A DNA stretch of 43,930 nt from Saprospiraceae bacterium (GCA_958295895.1 CATQHI010000016.1:1-43930), one strand, 5' to 3'; positions 17,109 through 25,807 are shown, counted from the first letter of the stretch. Notes: generated by a model not told the origin, from the sequence alone. Numbers and translations: made by a program.

Positions 17109-17612
17109 TTAGTTCGTTTGGTTTAGGTTTTCGGTGCCGTAGAGGTGGAGGTCCCTGTCGCGTAGAAGCTTGGTCCAGAAGATGATTTGACCGGTGTGGT
17201 AGCTGAAGTGCTCGACGACGTGCAAAATAATATAATTACCGTCGTGCACGTAGGCCTGTACGGGGCGCTCGGGGTGTAGAGAGGACGCTTCTTGCTGCTC
17301 GATGATTGCTACCGCGGTACCGATGACCTCCGCCAGCTCGGCAAGTAATTCTTGCCCGGTAGGCCCATTGGTAGCGGCAAACTCAGTGTCGCGCTCGCGT
17401 ACGTCCGGCAACTGCCCGATGCCGTTGTGGATCCACTGCCGAATGTTGCCGCTTAGATGTAAAAGTTGGTTTCCGACGCTGTTGGAGCTGCCGTTAGGAC
17501 GCTGCCAGACCTCCTGCTCCGTGAGCTCACCGAGACAGACCGTGATACGTTCCAGATTCCAACGTAGAAAATGTACCGCGGCCTGGGTAAACTGAGTATG
17601 CGTAGTGTCCAT
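17109..17612 (-). CDS. DinB/DUF1572-like metal-binding protein
   Basis: 167 residues, the usual size of a DinB-superfamily four-helix bundle. Histidines fit the metal triad: one in NQLLHLSGN near residue 53 and the H-x3-H pair in HVVEHFSYHTGQI near 131-135. W39, WRPNGSSNSVGN-like and the final YGTEN context match DUF1572 proteins. Members bind divalent metal; several are thiol-dependent transferases, but no substrate can be assigned here. It is divergent from lysC, with 31 bases between the starts. Confidence 0.75.
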   Translation of the reverse strand: MDTTHTQFTQAAVHFLRWNLERITVCLGELTEQEVWQRPNGSSNSVGNQLLHLSGNIRQWIHNGIGQLPDVRERDTEFAATNGPTGQELLAELAEVIGTAVAIIEQQEASSLHPERPVQAYVHDGNYIILHVVEHFSYHTGQIIFWTKLLRDRDLHLYGTENLNQTN

Positions 17613-17628
17613 AACTAGTGGGTCAACT

Positions 17629-17636
17629 TACCTTTG
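17629..17636 (+). promoter_or_regulatory. lysC promoter -7 element
   Basis: TACCTTTG lies 7 bases before the lysC ATG (17644). Transcription would start at or within a base or two of the start codon, giving a leaderless or near-leaderless mRNA. This also decides for the ATG at 17644 against the in-frame start at 17605. Confidence 0.6.
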
Positions 17637-17643
17637 CGCGATT

Positions 17644-18945
17644 ATGCAGCAGAAGGTAAATGTATTCAAGTTTGGGGGAGCATCGCTCAGGGACGCCGCG
17701 GCAATCCGCCACGTAGGGGAGATTCTCCAGGGCTATGCGGGACAGGCAATAGTAATCGTGGTTTCGGCGATGGGTAAAACCACCAATGCGCTGGAGGAGG
17801 TAGCCTACGCCTACTGGCACGGCAAGCCGCAGGAGGCCCGCCGCAAGCTCAACGTGATCCACAACCAGACCACGACCATCATCGACGAGCTATTTAGTGA
17901 GGTACCGGAAGAACTAACGGCGGCTGTGAACGACCTCTTCGTTTCCGTAGAATGGGCTCTGGACGAAGCACCCAACGAAGAGTACGACTTTGACTACGAC
18001 CAGATCGTCTCCCTCGGCGAGCTACTCAGTAGCCACATTGTCGCTGGCTACCTTAACCGGATCGGCCTGTCCTCTAGCTGGCTCGATGCCCGCGATGTGA
18101 TCCAAACCGACAACACCTACCGCGAGGGTTGGGTTAAGTGGCCCGAGACCACCGAACGCGCCGAGCGTCTTCTGCCGCCGCTACTCGCCCAAACCCCCTT
18201 CGTCGTCACCCAGGGCTTCATCGGCAATACAAGTGAGAACTACACCACCACCCTGGGCCGCGAGGGCTCCGACTACTCGGCCGCCGTGTTCAGCTACTGC
18301 CTCGACGCCGAGGCCATGAGCATCTGGAAGGACGTACCGGGCGTACTCACCGCCGACCCCCGCATCTTCGAAAACGTCACCAAGATCGACCGCCTAAGCT
18401 ATAAGGAGGCCATCGAGATGACCTACTACGGTGCCAAGGTGATCCACCCCAAGACCATCAAGCCGCTTCAGAATAAAAGCATCCCCCTCTACGTCCGCTC
18501 CTTCATCGAGCCGGAGCTGGAGGGCACCTACGTCAGCGACGATGCCGGCGACACCTACCCCCCCATGGTCGCCGTAGAGCGCGAGCAGGCCCTGATCAAC
18601 ATCAGCACCCGCGACTTCAGCTTCGTGGCCGAGCACCACATCAAGCAGCTCTTCGAGCACATCACCACCACCCGCCTCCAGGTAAACATGATGCAAAACA
18701 CGGCCATCAGCTTCAACGTGGTGGTCAACGACATCGACGACCGGGTGGAGCGCTTCTGCGCCCTGGTAGACCGCGAGTTCAAAACCACCGTAGACCGCAA
18801 CCTGGAACTTATCACCGTGCGCCACTACACCGCCGAAGTAGTAGAGAGCATGCGGCGCGGTAAGATGAACTTGCTGGAAGGACGGCTGCCGCTGACGCTA
18901 CAGATGGTGGTGAAGGATGTACCGGTGGTGCGGAGGAAGGAGTGA
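17644..18945 (+). CDS. lysC: Aspartate kinase (monofunctional)
   Basis: 433 residues. The amino acid kinase domain starts with VFKFGGASL (K-F-G-G nucleotide motif) and contains GELLSSHIVAGYL, TTTLGREGSDYSAAV and KDVPGVLTADPR. A regulatory ACT-type region follows from about residue 300 (INISTRDFSFVAEHHIKQLFEHI). It phosphorylates aspartate, the first step to lysine/diaminopimelate, threonine and methionine. There is no fused homoserine dehydrogenase. Which end product inhibits it is not readable here. It stands alone on the plus strand, convergent with folE. Confidence 0.95.
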   Translation: MQQKVNVFKFGGASLRDAAAIRHVGEILQGYAGQAIVIVVSAMGKTTNALEEVAYAYWHGKPQEARRKLNVIHNQTTTIIDELFSEVPEELTAAVNDLFVSVEWALDEAPNEEYDFDYDQIVSLGELLSSHIVAGYLNRIGLSSSWLDARDVIQTDNTYREGWVKWPETTERAERLLPPLLAQTPFVVTQGFIGNTSENYTTTLGREGSDYSAAVFSYCLDAEAMSIWKDVPGVLTADPRIFENVTKIDRLSYKEAIEMTYYGAKVIHPKTIKPLQNKSIPLYVRSFIEPELEGTYVSDDAGDTYPPMVAVEREQALINISTRDFSFVAEHHIKQLFEHITTTRLQVNMMQNTAISFNVVVNDIDDRVERFCALVDREFKTTVDRNLELITVRHYTAEVVESMRRGKMNLLEGRLPLTLQMVVKDVPVVRRKE

Positions 18946-18990
18946 GTAGTGCGGTAGTGCAGCAAGCAACGCCTCCAACGCCCGCACTAC
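18946..18990. terminator. Inverted repeat between convergent lysC and folE
   Basis: GTAGTGCGG (18946-18954) and CCGCACTAC (18982-18990) pair perfectly over 9 bases with a 27-base loop. It sits directly after the lysC stop and 12 bases past the folE stop, so a bidirectional terminator role is plausible. No T tract. Confidence 0.4.
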
Positions 18991-19002
18991 AGAACTACCG
19001 AA

Positions 19003-19599
19003 CTACCCCAGATCACTAGTAATCAACTTCAAAAACTCATTCCGCGTCCGCTCCGCCTTAAACGCCCCGGTGAAGGCCGAAGTGGTCGTTGCGCTACTCT
19101 GCTTCTGCACCCCGCGCATCATCATGCACATGTGGCGGGCCTCAATGACCACAGCGACGCCGAGGGGGTTGAGGGTGTTGTGTATGGACTGTAGGATTTG
19201 ATCGGTCAGCCGTTCCTGTACCTGCAGGCGGCGACTGAACACCTCGATGACGCGGGGGATCTTGCTCAGTCCGACGATGTAACCGTCAGGAATATAAGCT
19301 ACGTGTGCTTTCCCGAAGAACGGTAGCAGGTGGTGCTCGCACAGCGAGTAAAGCTCGATGTTCTTGACGATCACCATCTCCGAGTAGTCCTCGGCAAACA
19401 TGGCGGAGCGTAGGATGCGCTCGGCGTCCATCGCGTAGCCCTGCGTTAGGAACTGCATGGCCTTGGCGGCACGCACGGGGGTTTTAAGCAGGCCGTCCCG
19501 GGAGGGGTCCTCCTGGATGCCTTCGATGATTTGGGCGAAGTGCTCGCTGAGGAGCTCGGTGGTGGCCTCCTCGTACTTAACGACGTTCTGAAAGGGCAT
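19003..19599 (-). CDS. folE: GTP cyclohydrolase I
   Basis: 198 residues, normal for bacterial FolE. Zinc and catalytic motifs are present: [46 protein letters not shown] and [14 protein letters not shown], including the Cys and His zinc ligands. It converts GTP to 7,8-dihydroneopterin triphosphate, entry to folate and, through QueD, to 7-deazaguanine/queuosine. It follows queD with a 3-base gap and is surely co-transcribed from the promoter at 20049-20056. Confidence 0.96.
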   Translation of the reverse strand: MPFQNVVKYEEATTELLSEHFAQIIEGIQEDPSRDGLLKTPVRAAKAMQFLTQGYAMDAERILRSAMFAEDYSEMVIVKNIELYSLCEHHLLPFFGKAHVAYIPDGYIVGLSKIPRVIEVFSRRLQVQERLTDQILQSIHNTLNPLGVAVVIEARHMCMMMRGVQKQSSATTTSAFTGAFKAERTRNEFLKLITSDLG

Positions 19600-19602
19600 A
19601 GG

Positions 19603-20028
19603 CTAGATTCTTCCCGCCGGACCGTAGTAGTCGGCGTAGATGTTTTCGGTCTCGTAAAGGCGTACGCGGTAAAGGGTGGAACCGGCCGTAGCGATGGCTC
19701 CCTCCAGGTGCTCCCAGATTTTTAGCGTAAGGTTCTCGGTGGTGGGTAGGATGCCGTTAAACCAGTCGACGTCCAGGTTAAGGTTCGAGTGGTCGAGTTG
19801 ATCCGCGACCTCTTGCTTGATGATGGTCGACAGCACCTTAGCATCCATTACGAAGCCGGTGATCGGATCGGGCATACCACTTACCGTCACCCGCAGATCG
19901 TAGTTATGACCGTGCCAGTTGTGGTTGGCGCATTTACCGAACACCTCGCGGTTACGCTCATCGGTCCAGCCAGCGATGGCTAGCTTGTGGGCGGCATTGA
20001 AGGTCTCGCGGCGGGTCAGGTAATGCAT
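19603..20028 (-). CDS. queD: 6-carboxy-tetrahydropterin synthase (QueD/PTPS family)
   Basis: 141 residues. Zinc ligands are visible as NAAHKL near residue 14 and HGHNYDL near 39-45, with the catalytic Cys in FGKCANHNWHGH. The Asp-His pair LDHSNLN and the terminal RLYETENIYADY glutamate also match. It uses dihydroneopterin triphosphate, the product of the adjacent folE, to form 6-carboxy-tetrahydropterin for queuosine, or pyruvoyl-tetrahydropterin in related enzymes. QueD is favoured by the C-x3-H-x-H motif. Confidence 0.88.
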   Translation of the reverse strand: MHYLTRRETFNAAHKLAIAGWTDERNREVFGKCANHNWHGHNYDLRVTVSGMPDPITGFVMDAKVLSTIIKQEVADQLDHSNLNLDVDWFNGILPTTENLTLKIWEHLEGAIATAGSTLYRVRLYETENIYADYYGPAGRI

Positions 20029-20048
20029 GGGTCGGCCGATTGGGGGCG

Positions 20049-20056
20049 CAAAGGTA
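20049..20056 (-). promoter_or_regulatory. queD-folE promoter -7 element
   Basis: TACCTTTG on the minus strand, 20 bases before the queD ATG and 2 bases after the stop codon of the preceding GNAT gene. It lets queD-folE be transcribed separately from that gene. Confidence 0.55.
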
Positions 20057-20057
20057 G

Positions 20058-21938
20058 TTATTCACCGCGCAGGTCCATGCGGCGAAGTTTATCCAACAAC
20101 ACGGCAACGCGCAGGTTGAGCCGCGGTCCGGCGTCGAAGTACTGGGAGTCAAGCAGCAGGTGCGCGCCCCGCACCTCCACTCTCTGCAGGGTCGTATAGG
20201 TCACCACACCGGCGGGCTGCAGCACGTTTTTCCAGTACAGCGCACTATCCGTTAGGGCAAAGCCCTGCTTACCGGAGCCCAGCAGACTCTGATCGCAAAT
20301 CAGGAGTAGCCGCTCGTCCTTTCCGGCCCCCAGGTAGCTGCGGGTGGCGTTGCGTAGCACTTTGGCGGGGGTGGTGATGAAATCGGTATAAACAGTTTCA
20401 GTCGTCTGGTCGAGGTCCAGGTAGTCCATCACCAACTTAAAGAGATCGACCGTTTTCCAGTCCACACTCTGGTAGCGCAGTAGGTGTTGGGGTAGCATTC
20501 CGGGGTGCAGTTCGCCGGCCGTTTCCACCACGAAGTACTCGACCAGTCCGGCCAGCACATTATCCCGGCGGCGCTGTGCCCTACTCGGCACCAGCTCGCG
20601 GTTGAGGTAGTCGGTCAGGCTGCGCAGACTCACGTCCCTGATCTGCCGGAACGTCTCATCGTTACGGTAAACGGCCAGGTAGTCCGGCAGCCGGTCGGCT
20701 TCAAAGTAGGCAGTCAGGCGTTCCCCCAGTCGGTCCTCGAAGGCAGTGCGCAGGTCGGCTACCGTTAGCGTAGGGGGCGGTGGTTCAGGCTCCTGCTCGG
20801 TCGGCGGGTCCGGGGCTACGTCTTGAAGCTCCATCACGTCTTCTTCCAGGCGGTGACCACAGTTGGGGCAGAAGCGGGCGGTCTCGGGTACGGTCTCTCC
20901 ACAATTCGGGCAAATCAGGGCAGGAGGGGGCTGCGTCATCTGGGGTTGGGGCCCTAGATGTAAGCCGGGTGCGGGGGTTGAAGCGGGGCCAAAAGCAAAC
21001 TCAAAGGCAAAAGGTGACTCCTCTTCCGCCGAGCGTTGTGCAGCTTCGCTCGTCTGCCGAGGAGCATCCCCAAAGTCCACCTCAAACTCAATCTCGGGGT
21101 GGCGAGGCGTCTCCTCCGGCACCGGCTCGGAGAAGAGGTCAGTCACGACCGGCGTTTTTTTTTCCTGCTTTTTAGCTTTAGCCATGGCGATAAAGGCATC
21201 TAGTTCGGACCGCTGCTCGGCATCGAGGGTAGACTCTGCGGGATCTATAATAGGATCGGAGTCCTCAACGGTCAGGGTATAATCTGGTAGATCTTCGTCC
21301 GCCGACTTCAAGCGGGGTCCCCCTACCCCCGCTTTCGTAAGCGCAGCTTCGCTCGTCTGCCGAGGGGTTTCTTCCATTGGCATCACTTCTACCTCCGGCA
21401 CCTCCTCGGCCTCCCGCAGCATCAGCACCCGATCGATGGCAAAGTCTCCTACCGATTCTCCACTATCCACGAAGCCATGCTTACCAAAGAAGGCGATCGC
21501 CCGCGCATTATACCCCCGCACCGCCAGCTGAACCCCCTGGTACGGCCCCACCTCCCGGACAGCCTCCTTTAGCAGCGCCTCCCCTACCCCCTTGCCCCAG
21601 TCGCTGCGCCGCACGATGAGTTGCGTAATGGTTGAGTACTCCCCCGGACTCCCCTCCAGTACCAGGTAGCCGGCCAGTGCCCGCCGCCGCTCATCCCACG
21701 CGGTGAAGACACTGTACTCCGGCTGCTCCAAAGCCTCTAGCACCCGCGTGCGTGCCTGCTCCACCATTGTATCGTTCTCGCGCCGCTGCTCGTCGGTCAG
21801 TCCCGGCACGTCGAAGGCCGGAAAGATGGCCTGCCAGACGAAGGTTTCCAGGTGGGTGAAGTCGCTTTCCTGGCCGGGACGGGTAGTCATGAGGATTGTT
21901 GTGGTGGCTCCGTTGGTAAGTACCCGTGAGCGTTGCAT
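20058..21938 (-). CDS. GNAT acetyltransferase fused to zinc ribbon and C-terminal domain
   Basis: 626 residues in an unusual multidomain order. Residues 10-175 are a GNAT domain (QLIVRRSDWGKGVGEALLKEAV acetyl-CoA loop; NARAIAFFGKHGF). Residues 185-350 are a low-complexity acidic/proline linker with the octapeptide PRQTSEAA twice. A zinc ribbon follows, CPNCG...CPNCG near 355-378. Residues 400-500 are helical, and 530-626 look like a small beta domain (GKQGFALTDSALYWKN), resembling domains that follow zinc ribbons in other bacterial proteins. The acetylation target is unknown. It is divergent from pyrR. No frame break is seen. Confidence 0.7.
   Translation of the reverse strand: MQRSRVLTNGATTTILMTTRPGQESDFTHLETFVWQAIFPAFDVPGLTDEQRRENDTMVEQARTRVLEALEQPEYSVFTAWDERRRALAGYLVLEGSPGEYSTITQLIVRRSDWGKGVGEALLKEAVREVGPYQGVQLAVRGYNARAIAFFGKHGFVDSGESVGDFAIDRVLMLREAEEVPEVEVMPMEETPRQTSEAALTKAGVGGPRLKSADEDLPDYTLTVEDSDPIIDPAESTLDAEQRSELDAFIAMAKAKKQEKKTPVVTDLFSEPVPEETPRHPEIEFEVDFGDAPRQTSEAAQRSAEEESPFAFEFAFGPASTPAPGLHLGPQPQMTQPPPALICPNCGETVPETARFCPNCGHRLEEDVMELQDVAPDPPTEQEPEPPPPTLTVADLRTAFEDRLGERLTAYFEADRLPDYLAVYRNDETFRQIRDVSLRSLTDYLNRELVPSRAQRRRDNVLAGLVEYFVVETAGELHPGMLPQHLLRYQSVDWKTVDLFKLVMDYLDLDQTTETVYTDFITTPAKVLRNATRSYLGAGKDERLLLICDQSLLGSGKQGFALTDSALYWKNVLQPAGVVTYTTLQRVEVRGAHLLLDSQYFDAGPRLNLRVAVLLDKLRRMDLRGE
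21040..21062 (-). repeat. Intragenic 23-bp repeat, copy 1
   Basis: Identical over 23 bases to 21343-21365. Both encode PRQTSEAA in the same frame of the GNAT fusion gene and contain TCGGCAGACGA on the minus strand, an 11-mer that also occurs at 40918-40928 beside the atpF-atpE hairpin. Confidence 0.6.
21343..21365 (-). repeat. Intragenic 23-bp repeat, copy 2
   Basis: Second copy of the 21040-21062 repeat. It is followed in the coding direction by AAGCGGGG...CCCCGCTT, a perfect 8-bp inverted repeat, so the unit looks like a short palindromic element carried inside the coding linker. Confidence 0.6.
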
Positions 21939-21953
21939 CTTGTTTAACGCTTC

Positions 21954-21969
21954 GCACCTGCGGCCCCGC
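21954..21969 (+). repeat. Dispersed 16-mer repeat, copy 2
   Basis: GCACCTGCGGCCCCGC ends 21 bases before the pyrR -7 element, at the position of a -33 box. Confidence 0.6.
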
Positions 21970-21990
21970 CCGTCATAACTGCCAAATCTC

Positions 21991-21998
21991 TACCTTCG
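21991..21998 (+). promoter_or_regulatory. pyrR promoter -7 element
   Basis: TACCTTCG lies 4 bases before the GTG start of pyrR, implying a leaderless transcript for the pyr operon. Confidence 0.5.
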
Positions 21999-22002
21999 CC
22001 CC

Positions 22003-22542
22003 GTGCCCAACACCCGCACCATACACGATGCCGCCCGCTTCGCCCTGACCATCGAGCGGCTCTGCCGGCACCTGGTGGAGGAGCACGGCGACTTCGCACA
22101 GAGCTGCCTAATCGGGATCCAGACCGGGGGGGTGCAACTGGCCCAGCGACTCTACGACCGGCTCGGGGAGCTGGGGGTGACGGGCCTACCCTTCGGCAAG
22201 CTAGACATTACCTTTTACCGCGATGACTTTCGCACTAAGGCCGGACCGCTGACCGCCCACCCCACTGAGATCGACTTTCTGGTGGAGGATCGACGGGTGA
22301 TCCTGGTGGATGATGTGCTCTTCAGCGGGCGCACCGTACTGAGTGCGATGACGGCCCTAAACCACTACGGCCGGCCGGCGGCGGTGGAGCTGCTCGTGAT
22401 GGTCGACCGGCGCTTCCGGCGTACGCTACCCGTACAGGCCAACTACCGGGGGCTGGTGGTGGACACGCTGACCGACGAATACGTGGACGTGCAGTGGGCC
22501 GAGACCCACGGCGGCGACCAGATCTTACTCACCGGCTCCTAA
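22003..22542 (+). CDS. pyrR: PyrR-type phosphoribosyltransferase
   Basis: 179 residues from GTG at 22003. The PRPP-binding motif is VILVDDVLFSGRTV (about residues 98-111), with GIQTGGVQLAQRL upstream and the long flexible-loop region in between, as in PyrR. PyrR senses uridine nucleotides to control pyr operons in Firmicutes and often has uracil phosphoribosyltransferase activity. In this operon it precedes pyrB by 8 bases. There is no 5' leader in which a classical PyrR attenuator could form, so it may act on DNA or elsewhere, or work only as an enzyme. Confidence 0.9.
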   Translation: MPNTRTIHDAARFALTIERLCRHLVEEHGDFAQSCLIGIQTGGVQLAQRLYDRLGELGVTGLPFGKLDITFYRDDFRTKAGPLTAHPTEIDFLVEDRRVILVDDVLFSGRTVLSAMTALNHYGRPAAVELLVMVDRRFRRTLPVQANYRGLVVDTLTDEYVDVQWAETHGGDQILLTGS

Positions 22543-22550
22543 ACTGCGCG

Positions 22551-23495
22551 ATGGCCTCCGTACAGCAACTTTCTACCAAGCATGTTCTGGGCATTAAGTA
22601 CCTCACGGCCGGGGACGTGGAGCTTATCCTGGACACGGCGCGGGAATTTAAGGAGGTAATCAACCGGCCGATCAAGAAGGTGCCGAGCCTGCGGGATATC
22701 ACGATTGCGAATCTGTTTTTTGAGAACTCTACCCGTACCCGCATCAGCTTCGAGCTGGCCGAAAAGCGGTTGAGTGCCGATACGGTGAATTTCAGTGCGT
22801 CGAGCTCTTCGGTGAAGAAGGGGGAAACGCTGCTGGATACGGTCAATAACATTCTGGCCATGAAGGTGGACATGGTTGTGATGCGCCACCCCGCCCCCGG
22901 GGCCCACCACTTCCTGGCCGGCAAGATCGACGCCAGTATCGTCAACGCCGGCGACGGGACCCACGAGCACCCCACCCAGGCCCTGCTGGATGCTTACTCG
23001 ATGCGCGATGCGCTGGGAGGCAGTCTGGTGGGTAGACGGGTATGCATCTTTGGCGACATCACCCACTCGCGGGTGGCACTGTCGAATATATTCTGCTTGC
23101 AAAAGCTGGGGGCGAAGGTGCGGGTGTGCGGTCCGCCGACGCTGATCCCGAAGCCGATCGGTACCCTGGGCGTGGAGGTAAGCTACGACGTGCAGGATAG
23201 CCTACAGTGGTGCGAGGTGGCCAATGTGCTACGCATTCAGCTGGAGCGGCAGGATACCAAGTTTATCCCCAGTCTGCGGGAGTACAACCGCCACTTCGGC
23301 ATTACGCAGGAGCGCATGGACCGGCTGGACAAGCAGATTGTCATCATGCACCCGGGGCCCATCAACCGGGGGGTGGAGATCGATACGGCGGTGGCGGATT
23401 CGGAGCACAGCATCATTCTGCAGCAGGTCGAAAACGGGGTGGCGGTACGCATGGCGGTGCTTTACCTACTGGCGGCGCGGCGCAACGAGGCCTAA
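22551..23495 (+). CDS. pyrB: Aspartate carbamoyltransferase catalytic subunit
   Basis: 314 residues from ATG 22551. Carbamoyl phosphate motif FFENSTRTRISFELA (about 57-71), SSSVKKGETLLDTV, HPAPGAHHFLAG, the GDGTHEHPTQALLDA aspartate-transcarbamoylase signature, and HPGPINRGVEI near the C-terminus. It makes N-carbamoyl-aspartate for pyrimidine synthesis. It follows pyrR and precedes a lysophospholipid-type acyltransferase by one base, so the three are one transcript. No pyrI is present. Confidence 0.96.
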   Translation: MASVQQLSTKHVLGIKYLTAGDVELILDTAREFKEVINRPIKKVPSLRDITIANLFFENSTRTRISFELAEKRLSADTVNFSASSSSVKKGETLLDTVNNILAMKVDMVVMRHPAPGAHHFLAGKIDASIVNAGDGTHEHPTQALLDAYSMRDALGGSLVGRRVCIFGDITHSRVALSNIFCLQKLGAKVRVCGPPTLIPKPIGTLGVEVSYDVQDSLQWCEVANVLRIQLERQDTKFIPSLREYNRHFGITQERMDRLDKQIVIMHPGPINRGVEIDTAVADSEHSIILQQVENGVAVRMAVLYLLAARRNEA

Positions 23496-23496
23496 A

Positions 23497-24705
23497 ATGC
23501 TGTACTACCTGGTCCGCCCCGTGGCGCGTTACGTGCTGCGCTACTACTACCGGCACATCGACCTGGCGGGATTGGAGCATATCCCTTCGGATGCAGCGGT
23601 CATCCTAGCTTCTAATCATCCCACGGCCTTCATCGAGCCGTGTATCCTGGCGTGCTTTCAGTCGCGGGGGCTGCACTTTTTAGCCAGGGGTGATTTGTAC
23701 AAGAATCAACTGGCCACCTGGGTGCTACGGGCCCTGCACATCCTACCGGTCTACCGCATGCAGGACGGCGGCTACGGCAAGCTAACGGAAAACTACGCTA
23801 CGTTCGAAGCCTGCTACAATGTCCTCAGCCGGCGCCGGGCGCTGATGATCCTGGCCGAGGGGCGCTGCATTCACGAGAAGCGGTTACGGCCGCTAAAGAA
23901 GGGGACGGCCCGCATCGCGCTGGGGGCACTAGACCGCGATACTACCCTACCAGAAGTCTACATCGTGCCTGTCGGGGTCAATTTCGTAGCGGCCGAGCAG
24001 CTACGGAGCACGGTGATGATCCGCTGCGGCAAGCCACTACTCGCCAGTCGGTACCTAAACGCCTACCGGGAAAACGAGGCGACCGGACTGCGGACGCTCA
24101 CCGAGGACTTGCGGGAAGCTCTTTCCAAGCATGTCCTACAACTCCCGGTAGCGGCGGATGATGCCCTCTACGAAGCCCACTTGCAACTGGTGCGCAACGA
24201 GCTACCTGAAGTTTCCCGCTCGGTCACCCACGGCGGCGTACAACTGGCTACGGAACTCGCCGTAGTGGCTAGCGGCCGACCGGATGAGCGGGTGCTCACC
24301 TACACACAGCGACTACGGCAACTTGGAATCTCCGATCAAGATCTCATCAAGATTACGGAGTCTGCACATATGCCGTGGTCTACCTCACCCGCACTGCTGT
24401 TACTGCTTGCCCAACTACCGCTCTGGCTGATTGCGGAGGTCATCGCGCTGCGGGGGCCACGTACCGTGGAGTTTTACAGTCCGGTGCGCTTTGCGGCGGT
24501 GGCGGTGGGTACGGTAGGGTACTTACTGGCACTACTGTTCCTGCCCTGGGAGGGGAAGCTCTGCCTGGCCCTATCGCTACTCCTGACCAACTGGTCGCTG
24601 CGTCAGCTGGAAGCCTGGTGGCACTGGCGGGGCCGGCGACGGGCGCAGCAGCTCGATCCGGAACTACGGTCGGAGCTGCTAGCTATACGGCAGGACTTAC
24701 TCTAG
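23497..24705 (+). CDS. PlsC-like glycerolipid acyltransferase
   Basis: 402 residues from ATG 23497. The N-terminal acyltransferase domain has SNHPTAFIEP near residue 42, a variant of the HX4D box (spacing five, Glu in place of Asp), then FLARGDLYKN, ILAEGRCIHEKRLRPLKKGTARIA (the EG-type substrate motif) and VYIVPVGVNF. After a charged middle region there are three membrane segments at about 300-380 (LLLLLAQLPLWLIAEVIA and following). It probably acylates glycerol-3-phosphate or lysophospholipid at the inner membrane. It shares the pyr transcript by proximity only. Confidence 0.8.
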   Translation: MLYYLVRPVARYVLRYYYRHIDLAGLEHIPSDAAVILASNHPTAFIEPCILACFQSRGLHFLARGDLYKNQLATWVLRALHILPVYRMQDGGYGKLTENYATFEACYNVLSRRRALMILAEGRCIHEKRLRPLKKGTARIALGALDRDTTLPEVYIVPVGVNFVAAEQLRSTVMIRCGKPLLASRYLNAYRENEATGLRTLTEDLREALSKHVLQLPVAADDALYEAHLQLVRNELPEVSRSVTHGGVQLATELAVVASGRPDERVLTYTQRLRQLGISDQDLIKITESAHMPWSTSPALLLLLAQLPLWLIAEVIALRGPRTVEFYSPVRFAAVAVGTVGYLLALLFLPWEGKLCLALSLLLTNWSLRQLEAWWHWRGRRRAQQLDPELRSELLAIRQDLL

Positions 24706-25119
24706 CACCTCGTTGTCGAACACCTTTACGACGTCAAACTTCGCCTTGTGGTCTGCCACGAATTTCAGGTGGGTATCCGACACCTGGTAGGCATCGTGCC
24801 CCGCCACGTCATCGAACCACAGCACCAGATTGTAGTCGAAGCTGTTATCGACCACCCCCCGCGAGGGCGTGGCCGCCGGCGTACCGGTAAATACGCGGCG
24901 TACGGTAGGCGCACCGGCTAGGCTCTTCATGCCGGCTTCGAAGCTCTTGCGGTCGGCATCCGTAAGACCGTCCTTGAGCCAGAAGTAAACGGTGTGGGCC
25001 ATGCCGGGAGTGGTGGTTGATGCCATAGGAGTAGTAGTTGTGGGAGCGCTAGTCTGACAGCCACCCAAAAGCAGGACGGTACAGACCAGTAGGGTGAAAC
25101 TGTGGAGGCGAACGTGCAT
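24697..25119 (-). CDS. Lipoprotein with a Dabb (stress-responsive) domain
   Basis: 140 residues. A lipoprotein signal (LLVCTVLLLGGC, Cys at 21) is followed by a Thr/Pro-rich linker and a Dabb-type ferredoxin-like domain from about 41 (MAHTVYFWLKDGLTDADRKSFEAGMKSL) to the end (DTHLKFVADHKAKFDVVKVFD). Dabb proteins are small dimeric barrels of mostly unknown role; attachment to the envelope is predicted here. Its 3' end overlaps the acyltransferase gene by 9 bases, convergent. It is divergent from the rhomboid gene. Confidence 0.82.
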   Translation of the reverse strand: MHVRLHSFTLLVCTVLLLGGCQTSAPTTTTPMASTTTPGMAHTVYFWLKDGLTDADRKSFEAGMKSLAGAPTVRRVFTGTPAATPSRGVVDNSFDYNLVLWFDDVAGHDAYQVSDTHLKFVADHKAKFDVVKVFDNEVLE

Positions 25120-25173
25120 TGGTGTAATTTAGCGCCGGCCAAGATAGCCCGCCCCACCCGTAACCCTGCCGCC

Positions 25174-25803
25174 ATGACCGTCATCATCATTATCCTCACC
25201 GTGCTCGTCAGCTGGCAGGCCTTCAATAATCCGGAGCTGAAGGGTAAGCTGCTCTTCATCCCCTCGGCGGTGAAGGAGCGCGGGGAGTACTACCGCTTTT
25301 TGACGCATGGCTTCATCCATGCCGACTTCCAGCACCTGCTCTTCAATATGTACGCCCTCTACATTTTCGGCACTTCGGTAGAGTTCGTGTTTTCGCAGTT
25401 TCTCTTCGGTCCGATAATCGGTAAGGTGGCCTACCTGCTCTTCTACCTCATTGCGATCGTCGCGGCTAGCATCCCCGACTATCTACGCCACCAGGATAAC
25501 CGTATGTACGCCAGTCTGGGCGCTTCCGGGGGTGTGGCGGCCATCATCTGGCCCTACGTGATGCTCGATCCCTGGAACTGGTTCATCTTCCCTCCCCTAC
25601 CGGCTATCCTGCTCGGCATTGGCTATATCGCCTACTCTCACTACGCCGATAAGAAAGGGCAGAGTAATGTGGGACATAACGCGCACCTGTGGGGAGCTAT
25701 TTTTGGCCTGGTCGCCTATTCCGTACTGGTACTAGCCTTCGAACCGGCGCTGATGCAGTATTTCTTGCAGGAGCTGATGACTCCGCGGGGGCCTAACTTC
25801 TAA
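25174..25803 (+). CDS. Rhomboid-family intramembrane serine protease
   Basis: 209 residues from ATG 25174; a longer frame opens at 25102, but MTVIIIILTVLVSW is the natural first membrane helix. It has about six membrane segments, HGFIHADFQHLLFNM (H-x4-H-x3-N type), the catalytic Ser in YASLGASGGVAAI and the catalytic His in NVGHNAHLWGAIFG. It cleaves membrane proteins within the bilayer; the substrate is unknown. It stands alone, between the Dabb lipoprotein gene and ychF. Confidence 0.9.
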   Translation: MTVIIIILTVLVSWQAFNNPELKGKLLFIPSAVKERGEYYRFLTHGFIHADFQHLLFNMYALYIFGTSVEFVFSQFLFGPIIGKVAYLLFYLIAIVAASIPDYLRHQDNRMYASLGASGGVAAIIWPYVMLDPWNWFIFPPLPAILLGIGYIAYSHYADKKGQSNVGHNAHLWGAIFGLVAYSVLVLAFEPALMQYFLQELMTPRGPNF

Positions 25804-25807
25804 GCGG

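Noticed and set aside
21991..22003. PyrR-responsive attenuator before pyrR
   Set aside because: The -7 element leaves no room for an RNA leader ahead of the GTG start.
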